Source: Nonomuraea harbinensis
Lineage (GTDB): Bacteria > Actinomycetota > Actinomycetes > Streptosporangiales > Streptosporangiaceae
Assembly: GCF_019396385.1 (NCBI RefSeq)
Contig: NZ_JAHKRN010000023.1
Span: 1-64,000 of the forward strand
Direction: 5' to 3'
Length of the DNA stretch: 64,000 nt
Shown one piece after another: positions 31,352 to 42,668 of this stretch; position 1 is the first letter of the stretch, and every line of letters begins with the position of its first letter. Below the pieces are notes generated by a model. That model searched no databases. It was given only the letters and a program-made list of their open reading frames with translations, and was not told where the DNA came from. The translations under genes and the position numbers were made by a program.

Positions 31352-34351
31352 TCAGGGTGGTCGGTCGGCGTCGGGTCCTGCGATGTCGGCCGCCTCGGGC
31401 GCGCCCACCGAGGTGAACAGGGTGAGGGCGCGTTTCCTGGCGGCGTGGGCGGCGGTCCGGTCGCCGTGGGCCTCGCGCGCGTCGGCGAGCGCCCGGTACG
31501 CCCGCCCGCTCCACAGCGGGATGCCGATCGTGTCGAAGATCCCGGCGGCCTCCGTGAGATGGCCGATCGCCTGACGCGGCTGGCCGTTCCGGCAGTGCAG
31601 GATGCCGAGAGCGGTCCGGATCCGGCCCTCGGTCAGCGGTTCGCCGAGAGGCCGGTTCAGCGCCAGGGCCTGCCTGAAGAGGCCGGCCGCGGCGCCGAGC
31701 GCCCCGGTGTTCAGGCGGACCAGGCCGAGACCGTAGCGGGCCTCGGCCTCCTCGCGCGGGTCGGCGAGGTCCTCCGCGATCGCGAGCATGTCCTTGAACG
31801 CCGACTCGGCCGGTCCCACCTCCGCGGCGGCGAGGTGGAGCTGCCCCAGCCAGTACAGGACCTCGGCGTGCACCCGCCGGTCACCGTCGCGTCCGGCCAG
31901 GAGCGCCCGCTCCAGGTGCGGCCTGGCGTGCTCCAGGCGGCCTATCTCCACGAGGAGCTGCCCGAGCGAGCGCAGCAGCAGGACCTCGGCGCCGAGGTCG
32001 CCGGAGGCGCGGTGGACCTCCAGCGCCTCCTCGTGCAGCGCGACCGCGTGGTCGTAGCGGCCGAGCATCCCGTCCACGTGCGCCGCCACGCCCAGCGCGT
32101 ACACCAGGCCCTGCCGCTCGCCGATCTCGCGGAAGAGGCGCATCGACTCCTCCAGCGCCTCGGCGGCGCCGGCGTAGTCGTGCCGGTAGGTGCCCAGCAG
32201 CCCGAGCCCCATGAGCATGGTCGCCGTGCCGCGCGCGTTGCCCGCCAGACGGGTGCACGTCAGCGCCGCCCTGAGCGTCTCCTCCCAGTCGTCGTTGTGC
32301 CCGCGGGTGAGGAAGAGCGTGTAACCGCTGGCGACCAGGTCCCAGCACAGCTCGTCGAGGCCCGCGGTGGCGGCCTGGTGCACCGCCGTCATCAGGTTGA
32401 GCCGCTCCAGGTCGTACCAGGCCAGCGGATCCGCGGGCAGGTCCGGCAGGCCCGCGGTCCAGCGCGGCGCGTCGCTGTGCAAGGTGGCGAAGTCGCCGCC
32501 GGACACCGCGATGTGCGCGCGTTCCGTGAGCGCCAGCCAGCCGCCGAGGGCCCTGGCGATCGCCGGCCGCGGATCCTCGCTCCCCGACCCCCTGGCGAAC
32601 AACCGGACCAGGTCGTGCAGCCGGTATCGGGCGCGGCCGGTTCCGGACGGCTGCAGGAGCTGGGCCGCCACGAGCTCGTCGAGCAGGGGGCCGATCCCGT
32701 CCGTCGTGGTGTCGAGCAGCGCGGCGCACACCCAGGACGCGAACTCCGGCGCGTACAGGTGTCCCAGCAGGTGGAACAGCCGCCGGGACGCCGCGCTGAG
32801 CCTGGCGTGACTGAAGGACAGGCCGGCCCGCACCTCCAGGTCGCCATAGGTGAGCTCGTCCAGCCGGCGGCGCTCGTCGGCCAGGCGCCGCACCAGCTCC
32901 GCCAGCGGCCAGTCGGGGCGGGTCGCCAGCCTGGCGCCGGCGATCCGCAGCGCGAGCGGCAGGTGCCCGCAGAGCCGGGCGAGGTCGCGGGCGGCGTCGG
33001 CCTCCGCCTCGACGCGGCCGGTTCCGACGATGCGCGCGAGCAGGTCGACGGCCTGCCCGCCCTCCAGGACGCCCAGCTCGACCAGGACCATGCCGGACAG
33101 CCCGGCCAGCCTGGACCGGCTGGTGACGAGCACCGCGCAGCCCGGCGTGCCCGGCAGGAGCGGCCGGAGCTGGGCCTCGTCCACCGCGTTGTCGAGCACC
33201 ACGAGCATCCGCAGGCCGGCCACCGCCGAGCGGTACTGTTCCGCCCGCTCCTCCAGTCCCGGCGGGATCTCGTGCCCCTGCGCGCCGAGCGCGCGCAGGA
33301 ACCTGGCCAGCACCTCGACGGGCTCCGCGGGGCGGGCCTGGCCGCCGCCCAGGTCCACGTAGAGCTGCCCGTCGGGGAACGATGCGGACACGCGGTGGGC
33401 GACGTGCGTCGCGAGCGCGGTCTTGCCGACGCCCGCCTGGCCCGCGACGGCCGCGACCACGACGCCGGTGGCGGTGCCGGCCGTCCGCAGCAGGGTCTCC
33501 AGCCGGTCGGCGAGGTCCTCCCGTCCCGTGAAGTCGGTGATGTCCGGGAGCAACTGGCGCGGGCGCGTCCGATCCGCCCGCGGCGCGGGCGGTGCGTCCA
33601 GCGCGCCCGTGAGGATCGCGTGCTGGAGGTCCCGCAGCTCGGCCCCGGGTTCGAGGCCCAGCTCCGTCACGAACGTCGCGCGGGCCCGGCGGTACTCCTC
33701 CAGCGCCTCCGCCGTGCGCCCGGCCCGGTGCAGCGCCGTCATCAGCAGCGCGCGCGGCCGCTCCCGCAGCGGATGCTCCTCCACCAGCGTCTTCAGGTCG
33801 CCCATGACCTCGTGATGACGGCCGAGCCGCAGCTCCAGGGCCACGCACTCCTCCAGGACGGCGGTCCGGTCCTCCAGCAGCCGTCGCGCCTGCGCCACGG
33901 CGACCGGGCTGTCCAGCTCGGCGAGCGGCCGGCCGCGCCACAGCGCCAGGGCGGCGCGCAGGCGGGCCGCCGCGTCGTCGGCGCGGCCGTCCGCGGCGAG
34001 CCGCCGGCCCGACTCGACGTGCCGGGCGAAGGAGAGGGCGTCGAGCTCGCCGGGCAGGACGCGCAGCAGGTAGCCGCCGCGCCGGGTCTCCAGCGTCGTG
34101 GCCGGGACGCCGCCCGCGACGAGCGTCCGGCGCAGGCGGCCGACGCTGTTCTGGATCTGCCTGCGGGCGGAGGGAGGGGAGCGGCCCGGCCACAGCGAGT
34201 CGATCATGAAGTCGACCTCGACCGGCCGGTTGGCCCTCAGCAACAGCACGGCCAGGAGTTCGCGCTGGCTGCGCCCGGCCACGGTCACCGGTCGCCCGGA
34301 CGCCGTCACCTCCAGCGGGCCGAGTATGCCGAACCAGACGACGCCGTCCAC
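31352..34351 (-). CDS. SARP/AfsR-type transcriptional regulator with NB-ARC and TPR domains
   Basis: A 999-residue regulator. Winged helix WFGILGPLEVTASGRPV at the start, BTAD about residues 95-245, NB-ARC domain with Walker A AGQAGVGKTALA near 305-315 and LRMLVVLDNAVDE as Walker B. A long TPR array fills the C-terminal 400 residues. It has AfsR architecture and is not a close copy of the SARP at 20040-23459, whose 3' end faces it across the accessory island. A bidirectional terminator lies upstream (34466-34500), so it has its own promoter in 34352-34465. Confidence 0.88.
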   Translation of the reverse strand: MDGVVWFGILGPLEVTASGRPVTVAGRSQRELLAVLLLRANRPVEVDFMIDSLWPGRSPPSARRQIQNSVGRLRRTLVAGGVPATTLETRRGGYLLRVLPGELDALSFARHVESGRRLAADGRADDAAARLRAALALWRGRPLAELDSPVAVAQARRLLEDRTAVLEECVALELRLGRHHEVMGDLKTLVEEHPLRERPRALLMTALHRAGRTAEALEEYRRARATFVTELGLEPGAELRDLQHAILTGALDAPPAPRADRTRPRQLLPDITDFTGREDLADRLETLLRTAGTATGVVVAAVAGQAGVGKTALATHVAHRVSASFPDGQLYVDLGGGQARPAEPVEVLARFLRALGAQGHEIPPGLEERAEQYRSAVAGLRMLVVLDNAVDEAQLRPLLPGTPGCAVLVTSRSRLAGLSGMVLVELGVLEGGQAVDLLARIVGTGRVEAEADAARDLARLCGHLPLALRIAGARLATRPDWPLAELVRRLADERRRLDELTYGDLEVRAGLSFSHARLSAASRRLFHLLGHLYAPEFASWVCAALLDTTTDGIGPLLDELVAAQLLQPSGTGRARYRLHDLVRLFARGSGSEDPRPAIARALGGWLALTERAHIAVSGGDFATLHSDAPRWTAGLPDLPADPLAWYDLERLNLMTAVHQAATAGLDELCWDLVASGYTLFLTRGHNDDWEETLRAALTCTRLAGNARGTATMLMGLGLLGTYRHDYAGAAEALEESMRLFREIGERQGLVYALGVAAHVDGMLGRYDHAVALHEEALEVHRASGDLGAEVLLLRSLGQLLVEIGRLEHARPHLERALLAGRDGDRRVHAEVLYWLGQLHLAAAEVGPAESAFKDMLAIAEDLADPREEAEARYGLGLVRLNTGALGAAAGLFRQALALNRPLGEPLTEGRIRTALGILHCRNGQPRQAIGHLTEAAGIFDTIGIPLWSGRAYRALADAREAHGDRTAAHAARKRALTLFTSVGAPEAADIAGPDADRPP

Positions 34352-34432
34352 GCTGTCCTCCGAACCGCAGCGGCACCGAGGAAATCGATCACGGCGAGTG
34401 TAACGTGTTCTGCCTCACAGACCTCCGGCATG

Positions 34433-34460
34433 TTGACAGATGAGTAGCGATAATTGACAG
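34433..34460. promoter_or_regulatory. TTGACAG direct repeats upstream of the SARP gene
   Basis: TTGACAG occurs at 34433-34439 and 34454-34460, starts 21 bp apart (two helical turns). SARP regulators bind heptameric direct repeats, so this may be an autoregulatory site. TTGACA also resembles a -35 box reading the other way, so the assignment is weak. Confidence 0.3.
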
Positions 34461-34465
34461 GCGTG

Positions 34466-34500
34466 GAAAATGGCGCGCGCCGCCGGCGCGCGCCATTTTC
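34466..34500. terminator. Perfect 17-bp hairpin terminator
   Basis: A 35-nt palindrome with 17-bp arms around a single central base, flanked by GAAAA and TTTTC, so it can end transcription in either direction. It sits 10 bp past the stop of the lipoprotein gene at 34511-34990 and insulates the SARP gene. Confidence 0.85.
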
Positions 34501-34510
34501 AGGCCGTCGC

Positions 34511-34990
34511 TCAGCCGGGCCTGCAGTGCCGATCCGTACGGGGACGCCAGGTCCAGTTCGGTGTCGTCCTGCCGCGGATGGAAATGGTGAGGCACCCGCC
34601 CCTGTTGTGGTCGATGTCCACGAGCGCCCCACGGAAGTCCGACCACCGGCCGCCGCCGGTCGCCTCGTTGCACTTGGCCCTGATGGCCTGGTTGCGGATG
34701 TCACGGCACGCGGGCCGCAGGATGTCGCTCAAGGTCTTCCTGGCGGCGGATTCGACGGAGCGGCCCCGGGCCCGCAGGTTCTTGTAGTGCCCGAGAATGA
34801 TCGAGGAGACTCCGAGATAACGGCCGCTGCCGTTCCTGTAGAGCGTGATGTCGTATGACTGCGGATCGCCGTACCGCAGGGTCCACTCCCCGACGCGTTT
34901 GCCGCCGACGAGGACGTACGACTCGTCCCACTTACACGCCGACGCGACCAGCACCGTGACCATGAGCAGGGGAATGAGTAATCGCTTCAT
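34511..34990 (-). CDS. Small lipoprotein of unknown function
   Basis: A 159-residue exported protein with a lipoprotein signal (LLMVTVLVASACKW). The mature part has regions rich in Arg, Gly and aromatic residues, an early strand-like part (SYVLVGGKRVGEWTLRYG) and three further Cys residues, which may form disulfides. It matches no family I recognise. It is transcribed alone, with its own terminator at 34466-34500. Confidence 0.72.
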   Translation of the reverse strand: MKRLLIPLLMVTVLVASACKWDESYVLVGGKRVGEWTLRYGDPQSYDITLYRNGSGRYLGVSSIILGHYKNLRARGRSVESAARKTLSDILRPACRDIRNQAIRAKCNEATGGGRWSDFRGALVDIDHNRGGCLTISIRGRTTPNWTWRPRTDRHCRPG

Positions 34991-35055
34991 GGCGCCTCCT
35001 CAGGGGTTTCCCCCAGTGTCCTCAGCGGCGTCATAAGCGAGTCATACGACGGCGG

Positions 35056-35628
35056 TCAGGTGGCGGCCTCCTCACGGCGGCCCTTGGCGAAGTGGCCGCG
35101 GCAGTGGGGGCAGCAGAACCCGTACGTCTGCCCGTCCAGCTCCAGCGTGACCGCCTTCTCCTTCGCCACCGTGGCCCCGCACACAGGGTCGACGTAGGTC
35201 CCCGGTGGCGCCTCCGCGGGCGCTTCCCGCTTGGCGTCCTCGATCATGGTGAGCATGTCGGACGACCGGCGCACCCGCCCTCCGATGCCGTACCCGCCCT
35301 GAGGGACGCCGAAGACGTGCACGATCGCGTCGCCGCCCGGCACGGCGGCGGTGACCTCGGAGACGAGGTGCTCGCTCATCTCCTTGGCCCAGGCCGGCGC
35401 GTACACGTTCACCACGCACCGCGCCGGACCCGCGGTCACCCAGATCGCGGGCTCGTGCACCACCACGTGGCCGAGCGAGTCGAACAGGGCCAGCACGCCG
35501 GGGTCGGCGGCCTCCTCGTCGCTCTCGGTCGCGGCGAAGATCCGGCTGGGCGCCAGCCTGGCGGCGATCTGTCGCAGCTCCTCCTGACCGAACGCGCCCC
35601 GGCGGGCGTAGACCTCGATGAAAAGCAT
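35056..35628 (-). CDS. Tautomerase-like protein with C-terminal YHS domain
   Basis: A 190-residue protein. Residues 1-130 look like two tautomerase-type alpha-beta units (FIEVYARRGAFGQEELRQIA; CVVNVYAPAWAKEMSEHLV). The N-terminal catalytic Pro of 4-oxalocrotonate tautomerases is absent, since the protein starts MLFIEV. The C-terminus is a YHS-type metal site: DPVCGATV, then GFCCPHCRGHFAKG. The Cys pattern suggests metal binding. The ATG at 35628 is preferred over upstream in-frame codons. Function unknown. Confidence 0.7.
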   Translation of the reverse strand: MLFIEVYARRGAFGQEELRQIAARLAPSRIFAATESDEEAADPGVLALFDSLGHVVVHEPAIWVTAGPARCVVNVYAPAWAKEMSEHLVSEVTAAVPGGDAIVHVFGVPQGGYGIGGRVRRSSDMLTMIEDAKREAPAEAPPGTYVDPVCGATVAKEKAVTLELDGQTYGFCCPHCRGHFAKGRREEAAT

Positions 35629-35817
35629 GATTGTCCTTCCCGGTGTGGTGTCGTCTCCGAGGCTGCGTGGACGCGCTGTCAGATCACGCACAAGCTCCTG
35701 TCAGCCGGCTCCAGAGCGTCCTCCAGGGGACCGTCAGCAGCTCAGAGGAGGATGAACAGGTACGAACAGCCCTTATGCTGAGTCCAGATCGTTACCGGAT
35801 GGGCCCGCGGTTCACGT

Positions 35818-37076
35818 GTGATGACCCCTGCTGCGGGCACTGTCCATCGACCGGAAGAGGACGACAGCCACACGGCGCTGTCTGGAGAGGGTGGCGGTGC
35901 CGGAATGATCGCTGGGGATCCCCCCGCTCTTCCGCTGGTGCTTTTGGTGGAGGACGACCCCCAAGACGCGTTCATCGTGCGGGAGCTGCTGGAAGACGGC
36001 GACCTGTCGGTGCGGCTGGAATGGGCGCGATCGCTGGACGAGGCGCGCCACCTGCTCGCGCAGCAGCGGGTCCAGTGCGTGCTGCTCGACCTGGGCCTGC
36101 CCGACGCGCGCGGCCTGTCGGCGCTGGCCGCGATGCGGGAGGCGAGCGGCGACGCCGCGGTGGTCGTGCTGACCGGGCTGGCCGAGGAGCAGGCGGGCCT
36201 CGCCGCGGTCACCGCGGGCGCCCAGGACTACCTCGTCAAAGGGCGCGTCGAAGGCGAGTGGCTGGGCCGCACCCTCCGTTACGCGATGCAGCGCAAGCAG
36301 GCCGAGCAGGCGGCGGTGGCGCTGCACGCCGAGCGGCTGCGCGCCGAGGAGAACGCCCGCCTGGAGCGCGGCCTGCTGCCGACGCCGCTGCTGCAGCAGA
36401 TGCCGATCCAGGTGGCCACCCGCTACCGCGCCAGCCGCGTGTCGGGCACGCTCGGCGGCGACTTCTTCGACGTGGTGGAGGACGACGACAAAGTCGTGCA
36501 CGCGATGATCGGAGACGTGTGCGGCCACGGCCCCGACGAGGCCGCGCTCGGCGTGTGCCTGCGCATCGCGTGGCGCACGCTCGTGCTCAGCGGCGTGACG
36601 GGCACCGCCCTGCTGCGCCAGCTGGAGCGCGTCCTGCGGGCCGAGCGCGGCGGCGACGAGATCTTCGTGACCATGTCGACGCTCGCCCTGGAGTCCGACC
36701 AGCGCACGGTCCGCGTCTGGCGGGCGGGCCATCCGGGGCTGCTGGTCCACTCCGGCAGCTCGGTCACCTGGGCCGAGCCCGGCATCGGCCCGGCGCTGGG
36801 GCTGCCCCTGGAGTCGGAGTGGGAGCCGACCGAGCTGGAGCTGCCCGCGGGCGGCGGGCTGACGCTGTTCACCGACGGGCTGTTCGAGCGCCGGCTGCCC
36901 GGCGACGGCATGCGACTGCTGGGCGAGGAGGGCCTGCTCGCGGTGGCGCGCAGGCACGCCCACCTGAACGGAGAGGAGTTCGTGGACGCGTTGATCTCCG
37001 GCACCGAGCAGGCCACCGCGCCCGACGCTTCCGCCGACGACGTCGCTGTCGTCCATCTGCGCTGGAAGGAGGAGCA

Positions 37077-37080
<4 letters not shown>
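35818..37080 (+). CDS. Response regulator with PP2C (SpoIIE-like) phosphatase output
   Basis: Up to 420 residues: receiver domain (LVEDDPQDAFIVRELL, phospho-acceptor Asp in LLDLGLPD, Lys in YLVKGRV), a coiled-coil linker around residues 160-190, then a PP2C/SpoIIE phosphatase (SGTLGGDFFDVVE, MIGDVCGHGPDEA, ADDVAVVHL). It probably dephosphorylates an anti-sigma-factor antagonist when the receiver is phosphorylated. The start is uncertain: GTG 35818, or ATG 35905 just before the receiver. The kinase gene overlaps its end by 4 bp. Confidence 0.85.
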
Positions 37081-38683
<1,603 letters not shown>

Positions 38684-38687
<4 letters not shown>

Positions 38688-39130
38688 GCTCCATCGGACA
38701 ACCCATCGAAGTGCTCCTCGTCGAGGACGACCCCGGCGACGAGCTCATCACCCGGGAGGCCTTCGAGGACAACAAGATCGGCAACAACCTCCACGTGGTC
38801 CGTGACGGCCTGGAGGCGCTCGACTTCCTCTACCGGCGGGGCGACCACGAGGGCAAGCCGCGCCCCGACCTGATCCTGCTCGACCTCAACCTGCCCAAGT
38901 ACGACGGCCGTCAGGTCCTGGAGAAGATCAAGGGCGACCCGGAGCTGCGGGCCATCCCGGTGGTGGTGCTCACCACGTCCTCCGCCGAGGAGGACATCCT
39001 GCGCAGCTACAAGCTGTTCGCGAACGCCTACGTGACCAAACCCGTCGACCTGAGCCAGTTCATGGCCGTGATACGGCAGATCGACGAGTTCTTCGTCACG
39101 GTGGTGCGACTGCCGGGCCGCAGCCACTAG
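38684..39130 (+). CDS. Rcp1-like single-domain response regulator
   Basis: A 148-residue lone receiver: LLVEDDPGDELITREAFEDN, phospho-acceptor Asp in ILLDLNLPKYDG, LTTSSAEEDILRSY and the KPVDL Lys. Matching phytochrome-partner Rcp1 proteins in sequence style. It overlaps the kinase gene by 4 bp, so the kinase probably phosphorylates both it and the PP2C regulator. No output domain. Confidence 0.92.
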
Positions 39131-39136
39131 CCCGGA

Positions 39137-39535
39137 TCAGCCCACCTGCTCCAGGTAGTGCGGGTTGTACATGACGCCCAGGATGTTGCCGAACGGGTCG
39201 ACCACGGACCCGGTCACGAAGCCCTCACCCCGTTCGATGATCTCCTGGTGTTCCTTGGCGCCCATCGCCAGCAGCCGCTCGTAGGCCGCCCGCACGTCGT
39301 CGACGTGCCAGTACGCGACCACCCCGGCCTGTTCCCCACCGTGCGGGCGCCAGGCGCTGTCGATGAGGCCGAGCTCGGCCTCATGGTCGCCGATGCGGAA
39401 CTCGGTGTAGCCGAGCCGCCCGTCGGGCCCGTTCCGGTGGAAGTACGGCTCGACGCCGAGGAGTTCGGTGTACCACCGCTTGGCCGCCTCCAGGTCGTCG
39501 GCCCAGTAGCTGATCGTCGCGAGTCCGCGCAACAT
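39137..39535 (-). CDS. VOC-family protein
   Basis: A 132-residue glyoxalase-fold protein: ATISYWADDLEAAKRWYTELLGVEPYF (N-terminal beta-alpha unit) and SVVDPFGNILGVMYNPHY (C-terminal strand). ATG 39535 is the family start, though the frame is open upstream. It is divergent from a WYL regulator whose palindrome sits between them. Substrate unknown. Confidence 0.87.
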   Translation of the reverse strand: MLRGLATISYWADDLEAAKRWYTELLGVEPYFHRNGPDGRLGYTEFRIGDHEAELGLIDSAWRPHGGEQAGVVAYWHVDDVRAAYERLLAMGAKEHQEIIERGEGFVTGSVVDPFGNILGVMYNPHYLEQVG

Positions 39536-39575
39536 GTGATGCCCCTTTCGTTCTGGTAGGACCCACGTTAGGAGC

Positions 39576-39602
39576 CGTTGAGGAACGTGCGTTTCCTCAA
39601 CG
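39576..39602. promoter_or_regulatory. WYL operator candidate (10-7-10 palindrome)
   Basis: CGTTGAGGAA-N7-TTCCTCAACG has perfect 10-bp arms in the 85-bp gap between the divergent VOC and WYL genes. It has the same 7-nt spacer as the palindrome before the other WYL gene at 30285-30309, but a different sequence. Confidence 0.7.
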
Positions 39603-39620
39603 GGTGGCATCATCGGGGGC

Positions 39621-40580
39621 ATGCTGGAAACCTCGGTGCGGCTGCTGCGGCTGCTGTCACTTTTCCAGGCCCGCCCCGGCTGGACCGGCGCCGAACTGGC
39701 CGGGCGGCTCGGCGTGACCACCCGCACCGTGCGCAACGACGTCGAGCGGCTGCGCCTCATGGGCTACGAGATCTCCTCGACCACCGGCACCGCGGGCGGC
39801 TACCGGCTGGGGGCGGGGGCCGCGCTGCCGCCCCTGCTGCTCGACGACGAGGAGGCCGTCGCGGTGGCGGTCAGCCTGCACGCCGCCGCCGGCGGCACGG
39901 TCACCGGCATCGAGGAGACCTCGCTGCGCGCGCTCGCCAAGCTGCGGCAGCTGCTGCCGTCGCGGCTGCGCCACCGCATCGAGGCGGTACGGGACGCGAC
40001 CGTCTCGGTCACCGGCCGCGGCCCCACCGTGGACGCGGCGACCCTGACCGCCGTCGCCGACGCCGTCCGCGCCAGGGAGACGCTCCGCTTCGACTACCAG
40101 GGCCATGACGGGACCGTCAGCACCCGGGCCGCCGAGCCGCACCGGCTGGTCCACACCGGCCGCCGCTGGTATCTGCTGGCCTGGGACACCGCGCGGGGCG
40201 ACTGGCGGACGTTCCGCGCGGACCGCCTCACCCTCCGCGTCCCCAACGGCCCCCGCTTCACCCCCCGCGAGCTGCCCGACGAGGACGCGGCGACCCGAGT
40301 GGTCCGCGGCGCGGGCTCCACCGCCTGGCGCCACCAGGCCAGGGTCCGCCTGCACGCCCCCGTCGAGGTGGTGGCGGATCGGCTCACCCCGGCCGCCGGG
40401 CTGCTCACCGCGGACGGCGACGGCGCCCTGCTGGAGACCGGCGGCGACTCGCTGCACGACCTGGCGGGCTTCCTCGGCAGCCTGGGCGTCGGGTTCGAGG
40501 TGCTGGACCCGCCCGACCTCCGCGCCCACCTGCGCGAGCTGGCCGCCCGCTACGCGAGCGCGGCCGGGGTCAGCGGCTGA
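39621..40580 (+). CDS. WYL-domain transcriptional regulator
   Basis: A 319-residue regulator. The helix-turn-helix ([20 protein letters not shown], then [20 protein letters not shown]) is at the N-terminus and the WYL domain ([20 protein letters not shown]) is central. The wing [11 protein letters not shown] is typical. It probably represses the divergent VOC gene via the palindrome at 39576-39602. Its 3' end overlaps the convergent sigma factor gene by 11 bp. Confidence 0.88.
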   Translation: MLETSVRLLRLLSLFQARPGWTGAELAGRLGVTTRTVRNDVERLRLMGYEISSTTGTAGGYRLGAGAALPPLLLDDEEAVAVAVSLHAAAGGTVTGIEETSLRALAKLRQLLPSRLRHRIEAVRDATVSVTGRGPTVDAATLTAVADAVRARETLRFDYQGHDGTVSTRAAEPHRLVHTGRRWYLLAWDTARGDWRTFRADRLTLRVPNGPRFTPRELPDEDAATRVVRGAGSTAWRHQARVRLHAPVEVVADRLTPAAGLLTADGDGALLETGGDSLHDLAGFLGSLGVGFEVLDPPDLRAHLRELAARYASAAGVSG

Positions 40581-41763
40581 GCGCCGCGCGGGACTCCTGC
40601 AGGAACGCCCGTTCCGCCCCGTTCTCCGTACGGGCGATCGCCTCCTCGTACGCCCGAGCCGCCTCCCGCGTACGGCCGAGCCGCCTGAGCAGGTCGGCGC
40701 GTACGGCGTGGAAGAGGTAGTAGCGGTCCAGGTCGAGGGCCTCGACCAGGCCGAGAGCCTCCCGCGGGCCGGACACCTCGGCGACCGCGACCGCGCGGTT
40801 GAGCGCCGCCACCGGGCTCGGCGCGACGGCCATCAGCAGGTCGTACAGCGCCACCACCTGCCGCCAGTCGGTCGGCGGCTCGCTGTGCACGGCGTTGATC
40901 GCCGCCTGGATCTGGTACGGCCCCGGCCGGTCGCGCCGCAGGCAGCGGCGCACCAGCTCCCGCCCCTCCTCGGCCAGCTCATCGTTCCACAGCCGCGGGT
41001 CCTGGTCGGCGAGCCGGACGAGCCGGCCGTCGGGAGTCGTGCGGGCCGGGCGGCGCGACTCCAGCAGCAGCATGAGCGCCAGCAGGCCGAGCACCTCCGG
41101 CTCGTCCGGCATCAGCTCCGCCAGCAGCCGCCCCAGCCGGATCGCCTCCGCGCACAGGTCCTCGCGCACCAGCCGCTCGCCGGACCCGGCCGCGTACCCC
41201 TCGTTGAAGATCAGGTAGAGGACGGCCAGCACCGGTCGCAGCCGGTCCGGCAGGTCCGCCTCGCGCGGGATCCGGTACGGGATGCGCGCGTCGCGGATCT
41301 TGCCCTTGGCGCGCACCAGCCGCTGCGCCATGGTCGTCTCCGGCACCAGGAAGGCACGCGCGATCTCGGCGGTGCCCAGGCCGCCGAGCAGCCGCAGCGT
41401 CAGCGCCACCTGGGCGGGCCTGGACAGGGCCGGATGGCAGCAGGTGAAGATCAGGCGCAGCCGGTCGTCGCGCACGGGCCCCTCCTCGGCGGGTTCGTCA
41501 CGGGCGTGCAGCAGGGCCGCCTGGGCGTGCTTCCCGGCCCGCGCGGACTCGCGGCGCAGCCGGTCGACGGCGCGGTTGCGGGCGGTGGTGATGATCCATC
41601 CGGCGGGGGAGGGCGGCGGCCCTTCCTCGGGCCACCGCCGGACCGCGACGGCGAACGCGTCCTGGACCGCCTCCTCGGCGAGGTCGATGTCGCCGAGGAT
41701 GCGGGTGAGCACGGCCACGGCCCGGCCGTACTGCTCGGCGAAGACGCGTTCGACGTCGGTCAT
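40570..41763 (-). CDS. ECF42-type RNA polymerase sigma factor (second copy)
   Basis: A 397-residue ECF sigma factor: region 2 ([20 protein letters not shown]) and region 4 ([32 protein letters not shown]), then a C-terminal extension of about 210 residues containing helical repeats. ATG 41763 overlaps the DGPF stop by 4 bp. Same architecture as the factor at 18277-19512 but clearly diverged, so the two likely answer different signals. Confidence 0.9.
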   Translation of the reverse strand: MTDVERVFAEQYGRAVAVLTRILGDIDLAEEAVQDAFAVAVRRWPEEGPPPSPAGWIITTARNRAVDRLRRESARAGKHAQAALLHARDEPAEEGPVRDDRLRLIFTCCHPALSRPAQVALTLRLLGGLGTAEIARAFLVPETTMAQRLVRAKGKIRDARIPYRIPREADLPDRLRPVLAVLYLIFNEGYAAGSGERLVREDLCAEAIRLGRLLAELMPDEPEVLGLLALMLLLESRRPARTTPDGRLVRLADQDPRLWNDELAEEGRELVRRCLRRDRPGPYQIQAAINAVHSEPPTDWRQVVALYDLLMAVAPSPVAALNRAVAVAEVSGPREALGLVEALDLDRYYLFHAVRADLLRRLGRTREAARAYEEAIARTENGAERAFLQESRAALSR

Positions 41764-42098
41764 CGGAAGGGGCGGACCTCGATCGGCAGCCCGACGACCT
41801 CGGCCAGCCTGCCGCCCCAGCCGAGCGCCGCGTCGAGGTCGGGCGCCTGGATGACGGTGAAGCCGCCCAGGTGCTCCTTGCCCTCGGTGTACGGGCCGTC
41901 GGTCATCAGCACGTCGCCGTCCTTCGCCCGCAGTACGGTGGCGGTGCTCGGCGGGTGCAGGGCGGCGGCGAACACCCACGCGCCGGCCGTCCGCATCTCC
42001 TCGTTGAGCGCGTCCAGCTTCCGTATGACCGGCTCCAGGACCTCGGGCGGCGGCGGGTCGCCGTCAGGCTGGTAGATGCTGAGCAGATACTGCTTCAT
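41760..42098 (-). CDS. DGPF/YCII-domain protein partnered with the second ECF42 factor
   Basis: A 112-residue protein: [19 protein letters not shown] at the N-terminus, then [23 protein letters not shown] with the DGPF-type motif. It is the first gene of the pair, behind a purine-rich GAGAGAGGAA ribosome-binding site. A CGTATAAC element near 42120-42128 could be its -10 box. The 135-bp gap up to 42233 shows nothing else. Confidence 0.87.
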   Translation of the reverse strand: MKQYLLSIYQPDGDPPPPEVLEPVIRKLDALNEEMRTAGAWVFAAALHPPSTATVLRAKDGDVLMTDGPYTEGKEHLGGFTVIQAPDLDAALGWGGRLAEVVGLPIEVRPFR

Positions 42099-42233
42099 CG
42101 GCTTTTCCTCTCTCTCACCCGTTATACGAACGGCCCCCGCCGGGATCGACAGAGGGCCGGCCCGTTTTCCGGCAGCGGTCAGCGTGCCGTCAGGCGAAGT
42201 GGAGGACGGAGACCGTGAGCGGGCCGCCGGTGA

Positions 42234-42668
42234 TCACGGTCGTGGGCTGTAGTAGCCCTCGACCGGAGCCCGCGCCTCCTCCGGCAGCGCCGGGCCTTCC
42301 TGGGGCACCGGCGGGAAGCCGCCGCCCGGCTTCATCGCGTCGAGCTGCTCGCCGGAGAGGGCGAACACGACGCGGCCGAGGCCGGAGCGCTCGATGGCGC
42401 CCGCGCACATGCCGCACGGCTGGCAGCTCGTGTACATGGTGGTGCCGGCCGCGGTGGCGGGGTCGAGCTCGCGCGCGGCCCAGCGGGCCAGCTTCAGCTC
42501 AGGGTGGGCGGTGATGTCGCGGTCGGCGACGGTGGTGTTGCGCTCCTCGGCCAGCACGGTGCCGTCGGGGCCCACCAGCAGCGACCCGAACGGCGGGTTG
42601 CCGGCGTCGCGGGCGGAGGCGGCCAGCTCGATGGCCCTGCGCAGGCGGCGCTCGTCGTCGTGGTTCAC
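42234..42668 (-). CDS. Nucleoside/guanine deaminase-like (CDA family)
   Basis: A 144-residue zinc deaminase of the cytidine-deaminase-like fold. The metal and catalytic residues are present: HPELKLA (His and catalytic Glu) and CQPCGMCAGAI (two Cys ligands). Length and motif form (HPE, then PCGMC) are like tRNA-adenosine/guanine/cytosine deaminases. It likely deaminates a free purine or pyrimidine. The LLM oxidoreductase gene upstream overlaps it by 4 bp. Confidence 0.88.
   Translation of the reverse strand: MNHDDERRLRRAIELAASARDAGNPPFGSLLVGPDGTVLAEERNTTVADRDITAHPELKLARWAARELDPATAAGTTMYTSCQPCGMCAGAIERSGLGRVVFALSGEQLDAMKPGGGFPPVPQEGPALPEEARAPVEGYYSPRP

Noticed and set aside
31275-31358. CTGAGACCG/CGGTCTCAG inverted pair between the convergent WYL and SARP genes
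   Set aside because: The arms are about 65 bp apart and only 9 bp long, too weak for a reliable terminator.
31445-34447. A 1000-codon plus-strand reading frame opposite the second SARP gene
   Set aside because: Shadow frame without domain support; the minus strand encodes the SARP regulator.
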